A stretch of DNA of 64,000 bases from Cucumis sativus (Eukaryota > Streptophyta > Magnoliopsida > Cucurbitales > Cucurbitaceae): assembly GCF_000004075.3 (NCBI RefSeq), contig NC_026659.2:25624272-25688271 (forward strand), given 5' to 3'. The notes under the pieces are model-generated. The model ran no database searches. It was given only the letters and a program-made list of their open reading frames with translations, and was not told the origin of the DNA. The position numbers were made by a program, and so were the translations under genes. Of this stretch, positions 11,481-28,556 are shown piece by piece. Numbering within the stretch: the first letter of the stretch is position 1; each line of letters starts with the position of its first letter.

Positions 11481-14400
11481 TAGCTATATTAATATTTTAC
11501 TTCTATACCCTATTTATGATAAAAAAATTCTTTTCTATTTTACTTTTCTTTCTACGCTATTAAGTAGGATTCGAGATTTAAAAATATCATTTTTCATTCG
11601 GTTTGTCATAGCTTATCGTGCGTAAACCTTTGGAAGAGGGAGTATTCTTTTCTTCAAACAACTTTCGTTTAAGGTTCTTTCTTTTTTCTTTTTGGTATTG
11701 ACCTTTACTAAAATATAAGGTGTCAACTTCTTCCATGTTGTTGGTACACACCTCAATTCAATTCATAAGAGAGAGAGAAGCTCTGTTATAGGATGAAGAT
11801 AACTTGAATTACTATATGAAATCATTGACACGATGCAGATCCAATGTAGCAAGTAAGCAATATTTTATATATCAATTATTATATACAGAGATATTAAAAT
11901 GTCTAAAGTTACTTTAATATTAGGTGAACCCTATTTGACATTTACAATTTGAAGGTTTGATTTGTGTAATTCATGCTCAGAATAATTTGAATATAAACTG
12001 ACAGATTAAAAAAAAAGTTTCTTTTGATATAGTGGGAGGAGGTGATCAAGATTGAAGACGATGCAAAATTATTATTTTGGAGAAAAAGATGTAATATTTA
12101 AATAATGAGTCAATAATACGATAATTAAGAAATGAAAAAAACACTAATACTCCAACTTTACCAACAAAACTTGTTCGAAGAAGTCAAATTGAGAGGTCAG
12201 ATCATGGAAAATAATTTTTCAAAAAATATACTATATCTAATATTATCGTATATAACAACGTCACGAGAAAATCTCATTACATCATCTAATAATTCAAACC
12301 TTTTATATTACATTGAAGTGATGTATTTTTTATACATAGATGTGATGGATTTAGATATATTTGAACGAACATCCCTCCATTTTTCTTAATTACAACTTCA
12401 TTCGATTGAGTGGATATACACAACGAACTAGTATGTATTATTTTACATGTAGATGTTGTTTAGACTATAGTAATATAGGTTAAGATAAACAATCATGTTA
12501 TTTGTTCCATTATCAACTACAAAATTGAAAATTGTTAAGGGACATTTAAGACGTCAAATTGAATGTTATAATAGTATTATGAATTTTGCTAAAACTCACT
12601 TTGATAACTATTAATGCTTTCTTAGTTATTTATTTAAATATTTGGTTGGTTGTAAATAATTTAATTGTGCGTGTATATATAAAGGGGTTAATTTTCATAA
12701 ATATAACAAAACATCAAATATTTACGATTTATATAACAAAATCAAAAAATCCATAAAACCAGCTATTATCTTTAAAAGTATTTCAAGTTTGTCATCTACT
12801 TTCATCTTCAACTGTTCCTTTCTATCATATTTTTCTCTTATTCTGTAATTTTTTCAAAGCTCTTATATAGTTTAAGATCATGTATCAAATATAATTTTTT
12901 TTTACTGTTATTTGATTGTTCAAGATAGTGTGCTAAATATAAAAAAACATTGGAATATTGTATAGACAAATCTAAATGATCGTGCAACAAAAAATAACTA
13001 AATCTAAACGATCGTTTACCAGATATATTACAAGCATAATGAATGTCAATTCATCATAAATACATTTTAAGTATTTTTCATTATGGTTCCGTAAATTTAT
13101 TCGTTTTCAAAAAAAAATTATACAGTATAAATATTTTTTGGCGTATGGTTGTACTTTTATATATATAAATGGTATTATGAATAATATGGAGAGGGGTTAG
13201 AAATTGAGGAATGATGGGGTCGCCGCCGTGAGAGTGAGGGAAGAATGATTTTGAAAATAGACCGAAAATGGGGAAATTGGGGAATCCCCACCACAAACCT
13301 ATCAATTTCCATTACCCATTTTTCAACCATAATCACTCTTTTCAACTTTCAAACCTCTTCCATCAATTCTTTTCTTCTTTTACAAATATAAAAATACAAA
13401 CCATTTATACTTTCCACCAACAAAAATCACTTCAAAAAAAACAAAACTAATAACTAATTTTGTCATGTAAATAGTTTGTCAATTCTTATAATTTTTCATA
13501 TTATTTTATATTCTTCATTCTGGTATGTATAAATATTACAATGAAAAACTATGTTCCTTAAGAAATGTTTGGAGTAAAGTGTTTAATAGTTAGAAATATG
13601 GAGCTATGAAGTTTATGGAGTTGTGAGCTCATAGACGGAGAGTTTAGGAGTTAATAAAATCATAATTATGGTTCATAATCCTTTACTTCCAATCCTTTTA
13701 AGTTCAACACAACATTAAACAGTTTGTTTGACAAGTGGAATAAGCTACTATCACTCACTCGTTATTTGTTATAACTTGAATTTTACTATAGTATTTTTGT
13801 TTTAATTTTATGCTTACTAATTTCTACCGATTGTTTGTTACCTAAAACACATACTATTATAATAATATAAATTGAATTAAAATATACCAAACTTGCACAC
13901 AACAATAAATTAATTTATAATCAACAAACTATAATAACCGATTACTATTATAATTCATGTAAATAAAGTAAATTCGTTTATGCTTAAGTAAATTCATATT
14001 GATACATTGAGTTAATGATTAGACTATATATATATTTTTTCTTCAAGCCAATAATAACACACACACAAAATCTATTATTTCTTGCTATTAGAAAACGTCA
14101 AACAATTCTAAATTGTTTTTTCCTAATCCGTTGAATTCTATATTGTACGATTGACTCAAATACTCGTGAGAAACAACATGAAAAATATATAAAGTTGTAA
14201 ACCAATCAAATTCTCTCTTTTTTCTATATATAAAAAAAGTAATATTGCCGTTTTATTAGTTGAAGACTATTTAGATACATTCTACACATCACTACATACA
14301 TAAAAGGAAAAAATATTAAAATATTAAAAAAATAAAAATAACTTACTATATGACAAAATATGATCGAACAATTTAATAAAATACACTTAAGTGACGTTTT

Positions 14401-15766
14401 ATGATGAAATGGATACTTTTTTTATTGATTTATTCCACTAGAGATTTGATGTGAATGGTAATGGAAGTTGCCAATAAATTCAAAAAAATCGTCTAAATCT
14501 ATAATGGAAATTGAAGAAAAAGAAGTCTAAAATGAATGGGTTCCACCATAGAAAGAGAAGAAAACCTTTTTGACATTAAATTTGGTTTATAGTCTAAAAA
14601 AAAACTATACATATCCAATCCATCCACCATAAATGTCATCCTCTTTATTCTTATGCTTTAATTAATTATACTACGCAATAATGTTATCTATCAAACTCTA
14701 TGTTTTAAAATTATAAACTATAAAATAAAATAAAATTTGATATTACGATATTATACTAAATTTATCTTTATGCATCGATTTAATCTTCAAAGTTTATTGA
14801 TCTTTCGGTGTTCTAATTGAATCGTTGACTTTTTAGACTTCATCAACATACTTTTAAAATTATTTAAAATGACAAATAATAAATAAACATTGTAGTACTG
14901 ATAATTAATGTTGACATCAATTTTTATAAGAACGATTGTTCTTTATGAATAAAGGCACTATGATATCACATCTAACTAAAAAAGTAAATGTATTTGTGTA
15001 AGTTATGAAAATGTATCTTTTTTGCTTATTATATAATTTATTTTAATAATTAGAAAAATAAATTTAAAAGCTAATTTTAATTGGACAAGAAAATCTTTAA
15101 ATTCCTTTTAAAAATTTAAATAATAAACAAATTACAACAATGTGTGTGAGTATGCTTATAATAGTTAGATTTGAGATATAAATTATTTCAGTTATAAACA
15201 TAATAATATCAACAATATAAATTATAAATTATTTTAGTTTAAAAAAGAAATAGTTAAAAAACGATAGGAATTAAAAAAGAATAGAAAATAACATAAAATG
15301 AATAATTTTTAAATATAAAAAAATAAAAAAATATATTTATAATTTATAGTAAAATTTTGAATTAAAGTAATAATTTTTTATCACAGTTTATCTTATCAAT
15401 ATTTATTTTGGATAAAATCTAAAAAAAATTATCGTATTTTATCAAATTTGTTAATTTTACTAAAAATAGTGTGGGAAAGAGATGGTTTTGGGAAAATTGA
15501 TTTTCCGTACTAAATTTGTAATAAATGAAGTATAAGAAAATAGAATTAAGGAACGAAATTAATTTTTGTTTGTAATCTGTTTTCAAGGAGTACGCGTTTT
15601 AGTCATCTCTTTCAAATTCACAAGTCAACGATGGAAGCTGCTTCTTCTACTTCTCATCCTTACATATTCATTTCAATGGCTTCCCTTTCATTCACGACTT
15701 CTATTTCACCCTTTTCCCCTCCTTATATTTCTTCCCCATTCACATTTCTTCCATTAATTTCCCAAA
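11481..15766. other. AT-rich intergenic DNA upstream of the receptor kinase
   Basis: No gene is supported. The stretch is AT-rich with scattered open frames of low complexity. A half-copy of the foldback repeat family may be present near 12700-12760 and another near 15330-15420. At 13565-13740 a sequence beginning TGTTTGGAGTAAAG and ending near ACAGTTTGTTTGACA has the look of a small decayed repeat. About 150 bases before the kinase ATG are pyrimidine-rich (TTCCATT, CCCTTTTCCCC) and probably form the 5' leader. Confidence 0.5.
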
Positions 15767-19486
<3,720 letters not shown>

Positions 19487-20005
19487 GTTGAGTTCCCATG
19501 CAATCGTTCCATATCTTGTATATATAACATACTATTTTAAATCCCAAATCCAGGTATCACCTAACAGCCTCAATCTCATCCCTCGTCGAGTACACCATCA
19601 AAAATAAGAAACATAACATTCTAATCCGATCAATTTCGTGAACGCCAGGGAAGAACTATGACAATCAAGTTAGTATAGTGGAGAGAGAGTTTGGTAAGCT
19701 TCTATTTATACGGTGTATTCTATGTAATATAATGTGAGAAAATTTTCAGCTTTCTCTATTTGTCGTTATACAATATGGTGCTTTACAATATTAGTAAAGA
19801 CATAAGAAACTTGGAATTTATTCTCTATATTGGTAACACAAGCAATAATTTTCAGTGTCCAAATTCTTCAGCCATATAAATATATATATCTTTTTTTTTT
19901 TTGGAGATATACATGAAGAGTAAAGCAAACAAAAGCTCACATTAGAAGAAACAATAATTGGGAATATACATCTTGAGATGGTTAAAAGTAAAGTATTTTT
20001 TCTTT
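19487..20005. other. Convergent intergenic spacer, kinase and KNOX 3' ends
   Basis: This 519-base spacer holds both 3' untranslated regions. A poly-T tract near 19890-19900 is the only notable run. No further gene is seen. Confidence 0.6.
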
Positions 20006-23000
20006 TCAGTCCTCTCTGAAGAATCTACCAGAAGAAAGACCATCCATTCCTTCAAACTGCATATTCTCTGATGGCTTCCAGTGGCGTTTTCTCTGATTTA
20101 TGAACCAATTGTTAATTTGCTTTTGGTCAAGCCCCGTTCTCTCTGCCAATGCTACTTTATCGGCTTCCTATACATTATTAAAATGCAGTGGTTATATTGT
20201 CTTCAACATAGAACACAAATAATAAAATATTATGAATTGCATCTATAAATTAAAGTTTGTAAATTATTAAGTCAAGTTAGTGTTCAATTTTACCATTTAT
20301 GGATTTAATTCCTACAACTATCATATGGTTTTTTGGTTTTATTGTGGGGTAAATTGCAGTAGTTATACCCTAAAATATTCTGGTAGTTACGATTAGACCA
20401 TATTTGGGACAGAAGATAACCGAAATAATTAATAACTATTTTTCTAATTTTGTACTACGTGATTGCGTCAAGATGAACTTAGTTTATGATATATACGGCA
20501 ATCAAGTCTGTATTTATCTATGTTGGGACTTCTATGTGTGGTGACCAGATATAAGATGTACATTACAAAATTAACGAAAGCTTATAAGCAAACATACCGT
20601 AGGATATGGCCATTTATAGTGAACGTTCCACCATTCAAAGAGAGTTTGCCTGGCTTCTTTAGGTAATTTTCCTTTTTTTTTTTTCTTTGAGAACTCCAAT
20701 TTCAAGGTACTAATATGACTCCCAAATCTACGTAGAAGTTTGTCCTTGAGATCCCTGTTCTCGCCTTTGGTTTGAGCCTCCGCCTCCACAACCTCCATCT
20801 CTCCACCGCTCAATTCTTCATCCGATGAGACAGCACCGTCATCTATTCAACAATATCAAAAATATGTTCTTATTCAGTTCTACTAATTCAGATACAAAAT
20901 GATCTCAAATGAAAATTACGATTCAACAACTCAAAGAAGTAAAGATACAAGATTGGCATTATTGATAGGGCTAACAAGAAGAAGAAGAGGACCCCACAAA
21001 AGGAAAAAAAAAAGGGGGAATTCAAAGGCAAAACAAGGATTTGACTGGCAACTGCAAAAGGTGAAGAAGGAAAAGGGAACCCAAGCGAAGGTGCGTTTCA
21101 GCAGTGTCTGGTTAAGTCATTTGTCAGACGCGGGGGGGCGTGAGGAACTCATAGTCAGAAATGACAAGACTGAACGGTCACACAAATTCACTTTCTGGCA
21201 CAACACACGAGAGTTTCGAGGTTAATTTTTTTTATAAAAAAACCTCTACCTTCTCTCTCTCTCTCTCGATTATATCCTACGAGGCAGTAATGCTAATGAA
21301 AAGCCCCCACCACACGGCCCGGTGCAGTTCTCTTTAGCCAGAAAGTGACCCTTTACCCATATCCTCACTCTTGGGTAATGCCCAGCCATAGCCAGGAACA
21401 AAGCACATGGTAGTTGTTAGTTGATAGTGAATTAAATGACCACACTTTTCAGATCACTTTACAGTTTCAAACTTTCAAACAATCACACTTAACAAACAAA
21501 AAAGGACTATCCGGACGGGAGAAGTGTGAATTCTTTTTTTTTTTTTTTAAACGTGAGAATACCACCTGGTTAGCGAGGAACTATTCTGATCCAACCCTGA
21601 CTTTCCTTTCTCATATCTTGGCTAGTTAGCTGATTCTGTTCAGACCAAGTAAAAAAGTCGGTGATAGGCACCTACTTCAATCTTAGTGTAAGAAAGACAA
21701 AGGTGAGGGCCCCAAAAGGGAAAAGATAAAGCAACGGGTATCAGTGAAGGTAGAGCACTGTTAACCCTAGCTACCGAATAAGGTAACGACACGTGTCGTA
21801 CACATCATCCGCACGAAGAAGACGGCAGAGTACTTGTTGATAGAAGTGACAACCACTAACCAGCTGGGAGTGACTAAGTGCGTAGGTAAGAGAGGGCACC
21901 AAAAGCACCTTCGCAGCGAAAACTGCGGGAGTACATGTGACAGTGTGGAAACCTCGACCACCCGCTCAACCCGGGCTTTCCCCTAAACTTTTCCCCTTTC
22001 TTTATTTTTCCTTTTTTCTTTTTCCCCCTCGTTCTTTCCTCTTCCAAACAGACTTTCTCAGTTTTCGTCGCGGGACATGCCATTACCCAGAGTTTATTTT
22101 CCTGTCCTTTCTTTCTCAACTCTCAAGCTTTCTTCTTACTTCTGGATAAAAATGGCGATTAGGCAAACCAAGCCGTGACCACTACATTGATAACCTAGAA
22201 AACCCTTCAGCGTTCTAGTAAGTAAAATACATACGGAAGAAACAAAAGGCTTCGTCGTTCTCTAAATTCCACAGAAAAGTCCAGCGGAGAAACTATAGGA
22301 ACCAAAATAGTAAGGAAGGAGATAAGAAAACCACATATCATCACAAGTAAGCTAGATATGTAACCAACATGTAATGATTAACTCATGCCCTTTACATCAA
22401 TGTTAATTTATCCAAAGAAAAGTGATTATTAATTAGCTGGTGGTTCCAGACAAAATAATGCAGTAACTCACTGTCCAAAAAGGAACATAGTGATTTAATA
22501 TTATGAGCACAGCTAGATTATCGCCTTTATATCCTCGTTCTAGAAGTAGAAACCCAAACAAACATCATCAAAATTTTCTGGAATAATTTCAGCTGACTAA
22601 TTAATACCAATTTCCTATATCAAAATTATGACGTAGATAGCTCTGAAGACAAAATTATGTAATCAATAAAGATCTGGATGAGAATGGAAAAGCATTTCGA
22701 CAAGATAATACAAAGGACTTCCTTTACAAATTAAAAGGAAATCCAAAGAGAGTGCAATAATGTAGTAAGAAGATAAGCCAAATAATTTGGGCAAAAATCC
22801 TTGTTGTACTCTTGAGATGCAAAGTTTCAGCATAAAAATAAGCCAGCCAGATTTTGGCAGCAAAATACCCGTTTGAGCACGTGAATATATGCCAATACGA
22901 AATCCAAATGGAAATCTGCCAACGGTCGCATGTCCAAAGGGACTTTTATATAGTGATTATATATGAGAAAGCATATAAAGAACTCGGTAAAGCTCTCGTG

Positions 23001-24084
23001 CTAAGACAATCTGAACACGAGGCCTATTTTTTTAATGAAGATAACATCACACCTGAAAAGTTAATTTGTACTTCCAAAGTAAATTAAAAACAATAGTTGC
23101 CAACCATTATCTTCGATTCACAAGCTTTTCTTTTAAGATCACTCAGTTTCTTTTTTAATTTTAATTATCATTTTTAACCTTTAAAGCCTGCCATGCCCAT
23201 TCCCATAAGTTGCATGTCAGAGAAACGAAAGAGCATTACAACACACAAAGCAAGTTAGTGATGTTCTTCAATAATGAGGTTTTTTCCTACCTGGGGATTG
23301 AAATTATGTGAAACTAATCAAGTTTCAAGATGATATATAACTGCAACTTCACTTTTATCAGTAGTCAGTAAGCCACACGACAAGTCCCAAGGTTTCATTT
23401 TCTCATTTTCTACTTCATACATGCACCACTCGTGATCCATTGAAATTTGAAATTGTTATAAAAAATATCTTCGACAAACATTATCACAGCTATCACAATC
23501 ATATTAAGACTATCTCCATTATAAATCTTAAGATAGAATCAGCATATAATACGGACACACACATATGTAACACTCATTAATTATCACATAAATGCAATAA
23601 TATTAGCTATTTGAATGAGAATTATCCACATCTATATCATTAATGGCATTTCATGCTATTATCTCTTCTTGCCTAAAAAATCAACAACAGTGATCACTTC
23701 AAGAAATAATTGTTGGAACAAATATATGCGGGTCACTGACAAATGGCTTCTAGGCTTTCTACGTAATACTGAAAGAATACATAAACTTAAAATCAATCTC
23801 TATATATTGAAATATTTAAAGACAAAAATATAGGACTTTATCTTTCTTCCAAGAATAGTAATGTTAATTTTGCCACGACACACTAATTATTCTTCGTAGT
23901 AAAAACTCTAGATACACAGAAGGGCAAAAAATAAGATTCACTTGCATTTTTTCATAGAACTTTTAGTAAGAAAAATTGGAATATAATACTCATTTATGAA
24001 TTTCTCACATCAAGACTATATGTCTTAGGAATTACGTTTAGGTTGAAAAAATTTGCATGTTCACAACCATTTAAGAGATCACAC

Positions 24085-24127
<43 letters not shown>

Positions 24128-26391
24128 GGCAAAATGTAAACAATGTGGTCATGAATATCCGATATACTTAATAAGACATCACATGTAACAATTCAAAGAG
24201 AAGACACGATAGGTTGAGACACAGCCTAATTAGGACCAAAGAATTAAAACAAAGTATCCTCTCGTTAAATTTTCTACGAAGTTGAGAGAACTAGGACTAG
24301 TTGAAGAGAAGAGTCCATAAACATAAGATGCACTATATAACTGAAAGCTTTTCAAGGTTATTTATTTTTAATTGTTTTTTTACCAATGGACATCTATGGA
24401 AAACAATATATTAATTAACACCATACGCCAAATCATACTACTATTTCCAATGTCGTCACACTGAACTCTGATATGTCAAAATCAGAATCTCTAACACGGA
24501 AAAGTTCACACTTCCAGGATTTATTTTTATTCCTTCCTTTTTAAATATTTTATTTTGGGCATGTAAGATTAAAAACGAAAAATAAAAATTCACAAAAAAG
24601 ATAAGAAAGCGAGGAAAAAGCAAACAAACACAACAAACAAGATAGATGAGCAGCCGCAGTTAAACAATCAAAGAAAAATGTAATAATTAGAACTCTAAAT
24701 TATTAGAAAACACTATTTGGAAGCTTCATTATTGCACTTGAAGATTTCCAATATAATCAATAAAGAATCACCATTCAACGAACAATTAACAAAGTCGTAA
24801 TCCAAAAACAGCAACTGTGAATAAGAGTAGCAATCAAACGCACAGGCGGATAAATATTATATAGTTCCTAGGGTTTCGCTGTTCCTTTGTATTATTGGTT
24901 GTTAATCACCTTAGATTTTTCTATCCGCAGTAGATTGAAGAATAATTAGAAACAAAACAAATAAATATACGTCATTTCTTCTTCTAATTTCTAACAAACT
25001 AATCTACCAGTTGTATTTTCTTTTCTTTTTTTCCGTCGTTCTTCGGTAAAATAACGATGATAATAATGTTATATAATTAATTAGATTTAATTAACATAAT
25101 ATAACAAAATAAACCATTAACATTTGAAACGAAGAATAGTGATTTTAAAATACTGACCAGAAAGACTTCTGGAGAAGGCGCCATTGCAGAGGTTACTAAG
25201 TTGAAGTTCAATCTTATTCAAGAACGTAGTTGCTTCATCGAAAGGCCTTTTGAGATCTGATTTGTACTTCACCAACATATCGCAATACGTTTCCTAAAAA
25301 CGAGAGTCGTGAAATTAACAAAAAGGAAAAAGAGATTTCGATTTGCAGAAGAAGGAATTAATTACCATGAATTCATCGAGCTCAGGATCGACGCCTAAGC
25401 ACGTGGTGACAGCGTGACGGTTACAAAGGTCGCTTTCTTGACGGATTCCCTCTAACAAATGTGCAATCTCCGGAGGCGCCCCAACCTGCGCACAATAAAC
25501 CCCGCATCTCATTCAATATTCATGAGGAGAATCAGTTTGTAACAACGAAAAAAAAATCAAAAAAAAAAACTCATCCACGAACTTCAAACGCGCCTCGATA
25601 TCATACAATAATCAACTAAAAGAACACTAACAATCATTGTTCTCGCCTTCAAGAAATAAATTTGGATACAAAACTGACAATTCTCATCTCTACCAGTTTC
25701 CCCCCTTTCTAGCCAAATCCAGAAATCAGATAGGCATAATCATGCGATTCGGTAAAACGACGTTCGAAGCTTAAAAGAAAGAGAAATAAATGTGAAAGGA
25801 GACAAAAACTGAACCCTCAGCAGGTCAAAAAACCGATAAAGAAAGCGTTCTAGTAAATAGCCAAATTCTCTCTATCCTAATTAATTTCCGTCTTCGTTGA
25901 CAGTGTCTGCGGAAGCATTTAAAGCCGAGAAAGCTTATGCTCTCTGTGAGTAAAAGAAAGAGAAAACAAAATTAATAATAATAATTAACAAAGAAGGAGA
26001 GTATTATGATTAAGGATTTCATGAAGCTAGTTAGCTGTATTAAAGGAAGAAATAGAGCTTAGCGTTTCATTTCTTTCACCTTTTGGCAGTCAATATAGGC
26101 GTCGAGCAAACGAGGATAAGTAGGATGAGAAGAAATTTTAGCTTTGATCACGTTCACCATATCTTCTTCACGTTGAATATCCGGCGTGATCGATGCTGCT
26201 TCAGCTTCCGAAATCGCAGATGCTGCAGCTGAAAGAAGTTCGTTGGATCCAAACACGGGAATCCGATCGCGAAACTCTCCAGAACTGACTAGAAGGCTCT
26301 GATAATCCGGTGGAAGAATCAGATTCTCCGGTGACATCAAAGCCTTATCTGAATACTCCGCCGAGGATTGTAAACCGTACATTTCTTCCAT
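20006..26391 (-). CDS. KNAT6: Class I KNOX homeodomain transcription factor (KNAT6/KNAT2-like)
   Basis: Five minus-strand exons, 26391-26080, 25485-25366, 25293-25158, 20842-20598 and 20167-20006, give 324 residues. TALE homeodomain proteins of this class act in the nucleus in shoot meristem maintenance and organ boundaries, paired with BELL proteins. The order is complete: N-terminal motif with [16 protein letters not shown]1 (about 60-110, containing [20 protein letters not shown]), KNOX2 (about 137-182, [15 protein letters not shown]), ELK (220-241) and homeodomain with the three-residue extension PYP (268-270) and recognition helix WFINQRKR (292-299). A run of five lysines joins ELK to the homeodomain. 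The N-terminus and ELK region match KNAT6/KNAT2 rather than STM or BP. Exon 3-4 separation by a 4.3 kb intron is typical of the class. The gene symbol is by homology and by gene order. Confidence 0.95.
21188..21348. repeat. Inverted 12-base repeat inside the KNOX intron
   Basis: TCACTTTCTGGC at 21188-21199 is matched exactly by its reverse complement GCCAGAAAGTGA at 21337-21348. The 137-base loop between them has a CT run and a CCACACGGCCCGG patch. It could be a pair of binding sites or a weak hairpin. Confidence 0.6.
21786..21799. promoter_or_regulatory. Perfect 14-base palindrome with a G-box core
   Basis: ACGACACGTGTCGT is self-complementary over all 14 bases and centred on CACGTG, the core bound by plant bHLH and bZIP factors. 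It lies inside the GC-rich island of the KNOX intron, where control elements are expected. Confidence 0.5.
24085..24127. repeat. AAT trinucleotide microsatellite
   Basis: About 14 perfect AAT units in the KNOX intron. It is a likely length-polymorphic marker. Confidence 0.95.
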
Positions 26392-26800
26392 AGTAGGAGT
26401 ATAGGTTATAGAAAGCCGAAACGGAAAAGATGGAGAGAGAAATCGCCGGAGATTATGTTGATGATGGTCTGGAGATTAAAATAAAAAAGAAGAAAAAGAC
26501 AAAGAAAAAGATATAATCGGAAGAGAAAGAAAGAAGAAGGAGTTTGCCGGAATTGGGAGTGGCAGAGAAGAAGTGCAGGTGTTCTCGAGTAGTGTGTTTT
26601 TCCGAAGAACAAACAACGAATGAGATGCTTAGGTTGGCTCCCGCACTGTGCGAGAGCTTAGACGAGAGAAAGAGACGGAGCCACTTTTTTTTCTTTTTTT
26701 TCTTTTTTTTTTTTCTGGACTCCACCTTTCCTTTTTTTTTTTTCCTTTCCTTTTGTTTTACCATTTTTAATAAATATAATTAGCAGCACTTTCCATTTTA
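26392..26800 (-). promoter_or_regulatory. KNOX 5' leader and proximal promoter
   Basis: Read on the minus strand, the 400 bases before the ATG are pyrimidine-rich (long T and CTTT runs), then contain a GC-richer patch near 26540-26680 with the short palindrome CGCACTGTGCG. I saw no ATG between about 26660 and the chosen start. The composition fits a 5' untranslated leader; the transcription start was not located. Confidence 0.4.
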
Positions 26801-26952
26801 AACATTACAAAATACAATAAAAATAATGTGTACAAAAAATCATTTTATTTTTAAGCTTACCCCAGGTACCTAAATTTTTTTTCTAATAAGGTTTTCAAAT
26901 ATAAAAAAAAATAAATTAAAATAATTACTAGTAAAGTTAAATATCATAATCT

Positions 26953-27048
26953 ATTAACGATGACTATCAATACTAGTAGTCAAGATAGATTATGTTATAT
27001 TAACGATGACTATCAGCACTAATAGTTAATATAGATAGATTATGTTAT
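26953..27048. repeat. Imperfect tandem duplication, about 48-base unit
   Basis: Two adjacent copies, 26953-26998 and 26999-27048, each begin ATTAACGATGACTATCA and end AGATAGATTATGTTAT. They differ by a few substitutions and a four-base length change. Confidence 0.85.
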
Positions 27049-28414
27049 ATTTTAGCAATTTGTGTCATTTTTACTTTTTCCAATTATTTCAAGTGCTATT
27101 TTTAAATTTTTTTTCAAATTGGGTCCTCAATGTTTGGGATTGTGTGATAAACCTTTTATTTTATTTACATAATAACTTTAATTTTTTAATATTTATATCC
27201 AAATTCAAACTTATTTATACCCAAATTGTCCAAGCTTGCTAAATAGACCTAAATTACCTATAAAAAATTAATGTAGAAGAATTGAAATTGAACTTATATT
27301 ATTTAATTTTTCAGGTCCCACACTATTAACTAGTCTTAAATATATTCATATTATTTGTACTCGAGGTGAGGTGTTCTCTAGTCTTTATAACATTCATATC
27401 TGATTCAAAAATAAAAATAAAAAATAAAAAATAAACTTTTTAAAGCTTATTTAATAATTATTTATAATTTAGAATATGAATAGAAGGAAAAAGATCCCTT
27501 GCGTTCTAATCAAATCCTAACTCTGTTTGATGTTAGAGCATTTAATTAGGTACATATATTTGACTATAATGTTTGATTGGGAACATTGATGAAGAATAAA
27601 TAGAGTAAGAAAAAGAAGGAATTTAAAATGGTTAAAAAGAGAGTTTGTTGATTTATTTAGTTGCATTATTTGAGAGAGAGACATGCAGACATGTGTGTGT
27701 ATGCATTTTCTTGGAACTCGTAGTTGTCCTCACAGTATGGACCGTTTAAAGCAGTTCCGTATCATTATCCAATTAAAGTTAAGCTTCATTTCTAAATATT
27801 AATTCTTCTGCTTTTATTACCCAAACTATATTAAATTACTAACCTTATACATATATATTTATAAATATACCAAAGTATTGTAATCTATTTACCAATAATA
27901 CGTATAGGAACGGCTTCAATCGAGAGAATTGAAATGAAAATAACGTTATTGAAAATTAACGAAGGTTGTGTGTTGGTTGTGCATGAAAATGGTATTAAGA
28001 ATGTACGAGAATAAATAATCGAGGGACAGATTCAAAACAAAGTTCCTTTGAGATGTTTCGATGTGACAAATATAAGGATTTAGGTTTTAAAACTTGGGAT
28101 GCTTCGAAATGAAAATAGAGGGATTTAGATTTTAAAACTTCGAGATGGAAAATAAAATGGTTTAGATTTTGAAACTCGATGCAAAGTTATCCCAAAATCG
28201 GTCTAAGTTTGAGAGAAGAAATCGCGGACATTTACTTTTCGATAGAATTGGAAATCCTTCTCTTATGAAAAACATACCCATAAACCAAATATGGACTTTG
28301 TAAGCCCATACTCACAAACCAAACGGTTGCCGTCAATGGATGATAAAGAGATTCTTTATAGGGTGATTGTAATTGATGGTCGTTTGTGGAATAATAATTA
28401 ATGATATAATAATA

Positions 28415-28556
28415 TTTTTAAAAATTTGCAAACATAGCAAAACTATCGTTGATAGACTCGTATGATCTATCAATGATAGACCGATATTTACAATATAATC
28501 TATCATTGATAGACTTGTATCATTGATCGAATGTGACAAATTTTGCTATATACTTA
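28415..28556. repeat. Foldback-type repeat with ATCAATGATAGAC motifs
   Basis: The outer arms are TTTTTAAAAATTTGC and, at the other end, TTTTGCTATATAC. The core contains the repeated motif GATAGAC and its complement (GTTGATAGACTCGTATGATC, CATTGATAGACTTGTATCATT), so the middle is itself partly self-complementary. The composition and order match the clearer copy at 38204-38365. It is probably a nonautonomous DNA element fragment. Confidence 0.4.

Larger units (their letters stand above)
20843..25157 (-). other. 4.3 kb KNOX intron with GC-rich island and microsatellite
   Basis: This intron lies between KNOX2 and ELK, where class I KNOX genes are known to hold long introns with control elements; insertions there misexpress maize kn1 and barley Hooded. 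Unlike the AT-rich flanks, 20930-22300 is complex and GC-richer. It contains a CT run (about 21252-21268), an inverted 12-mer (21188-21199 and 21337-21348), a 14-base palindrome with a G-box (21786-21799) and pyrimidine-rich sequence at 21970-22060. The part from 22300 to 25157 is AT-rich with an AAT repeat. No open frame here looks like a real gene. Confidence 0.8.

Noticed and set aside
20899-21225. 108-codon basic frame in the KNOX intron
   Set aside because: Lys/Arg richness reflects A/G-rich sequence; no domain, and it lies within an intron of a well-supported gene.
24085-24127. Regular repeat considered as an array (CRISPR-like)
   Set aside because: It is a plain AAT microsatellite; this is plant nuclear DNA and has no spacer structure.
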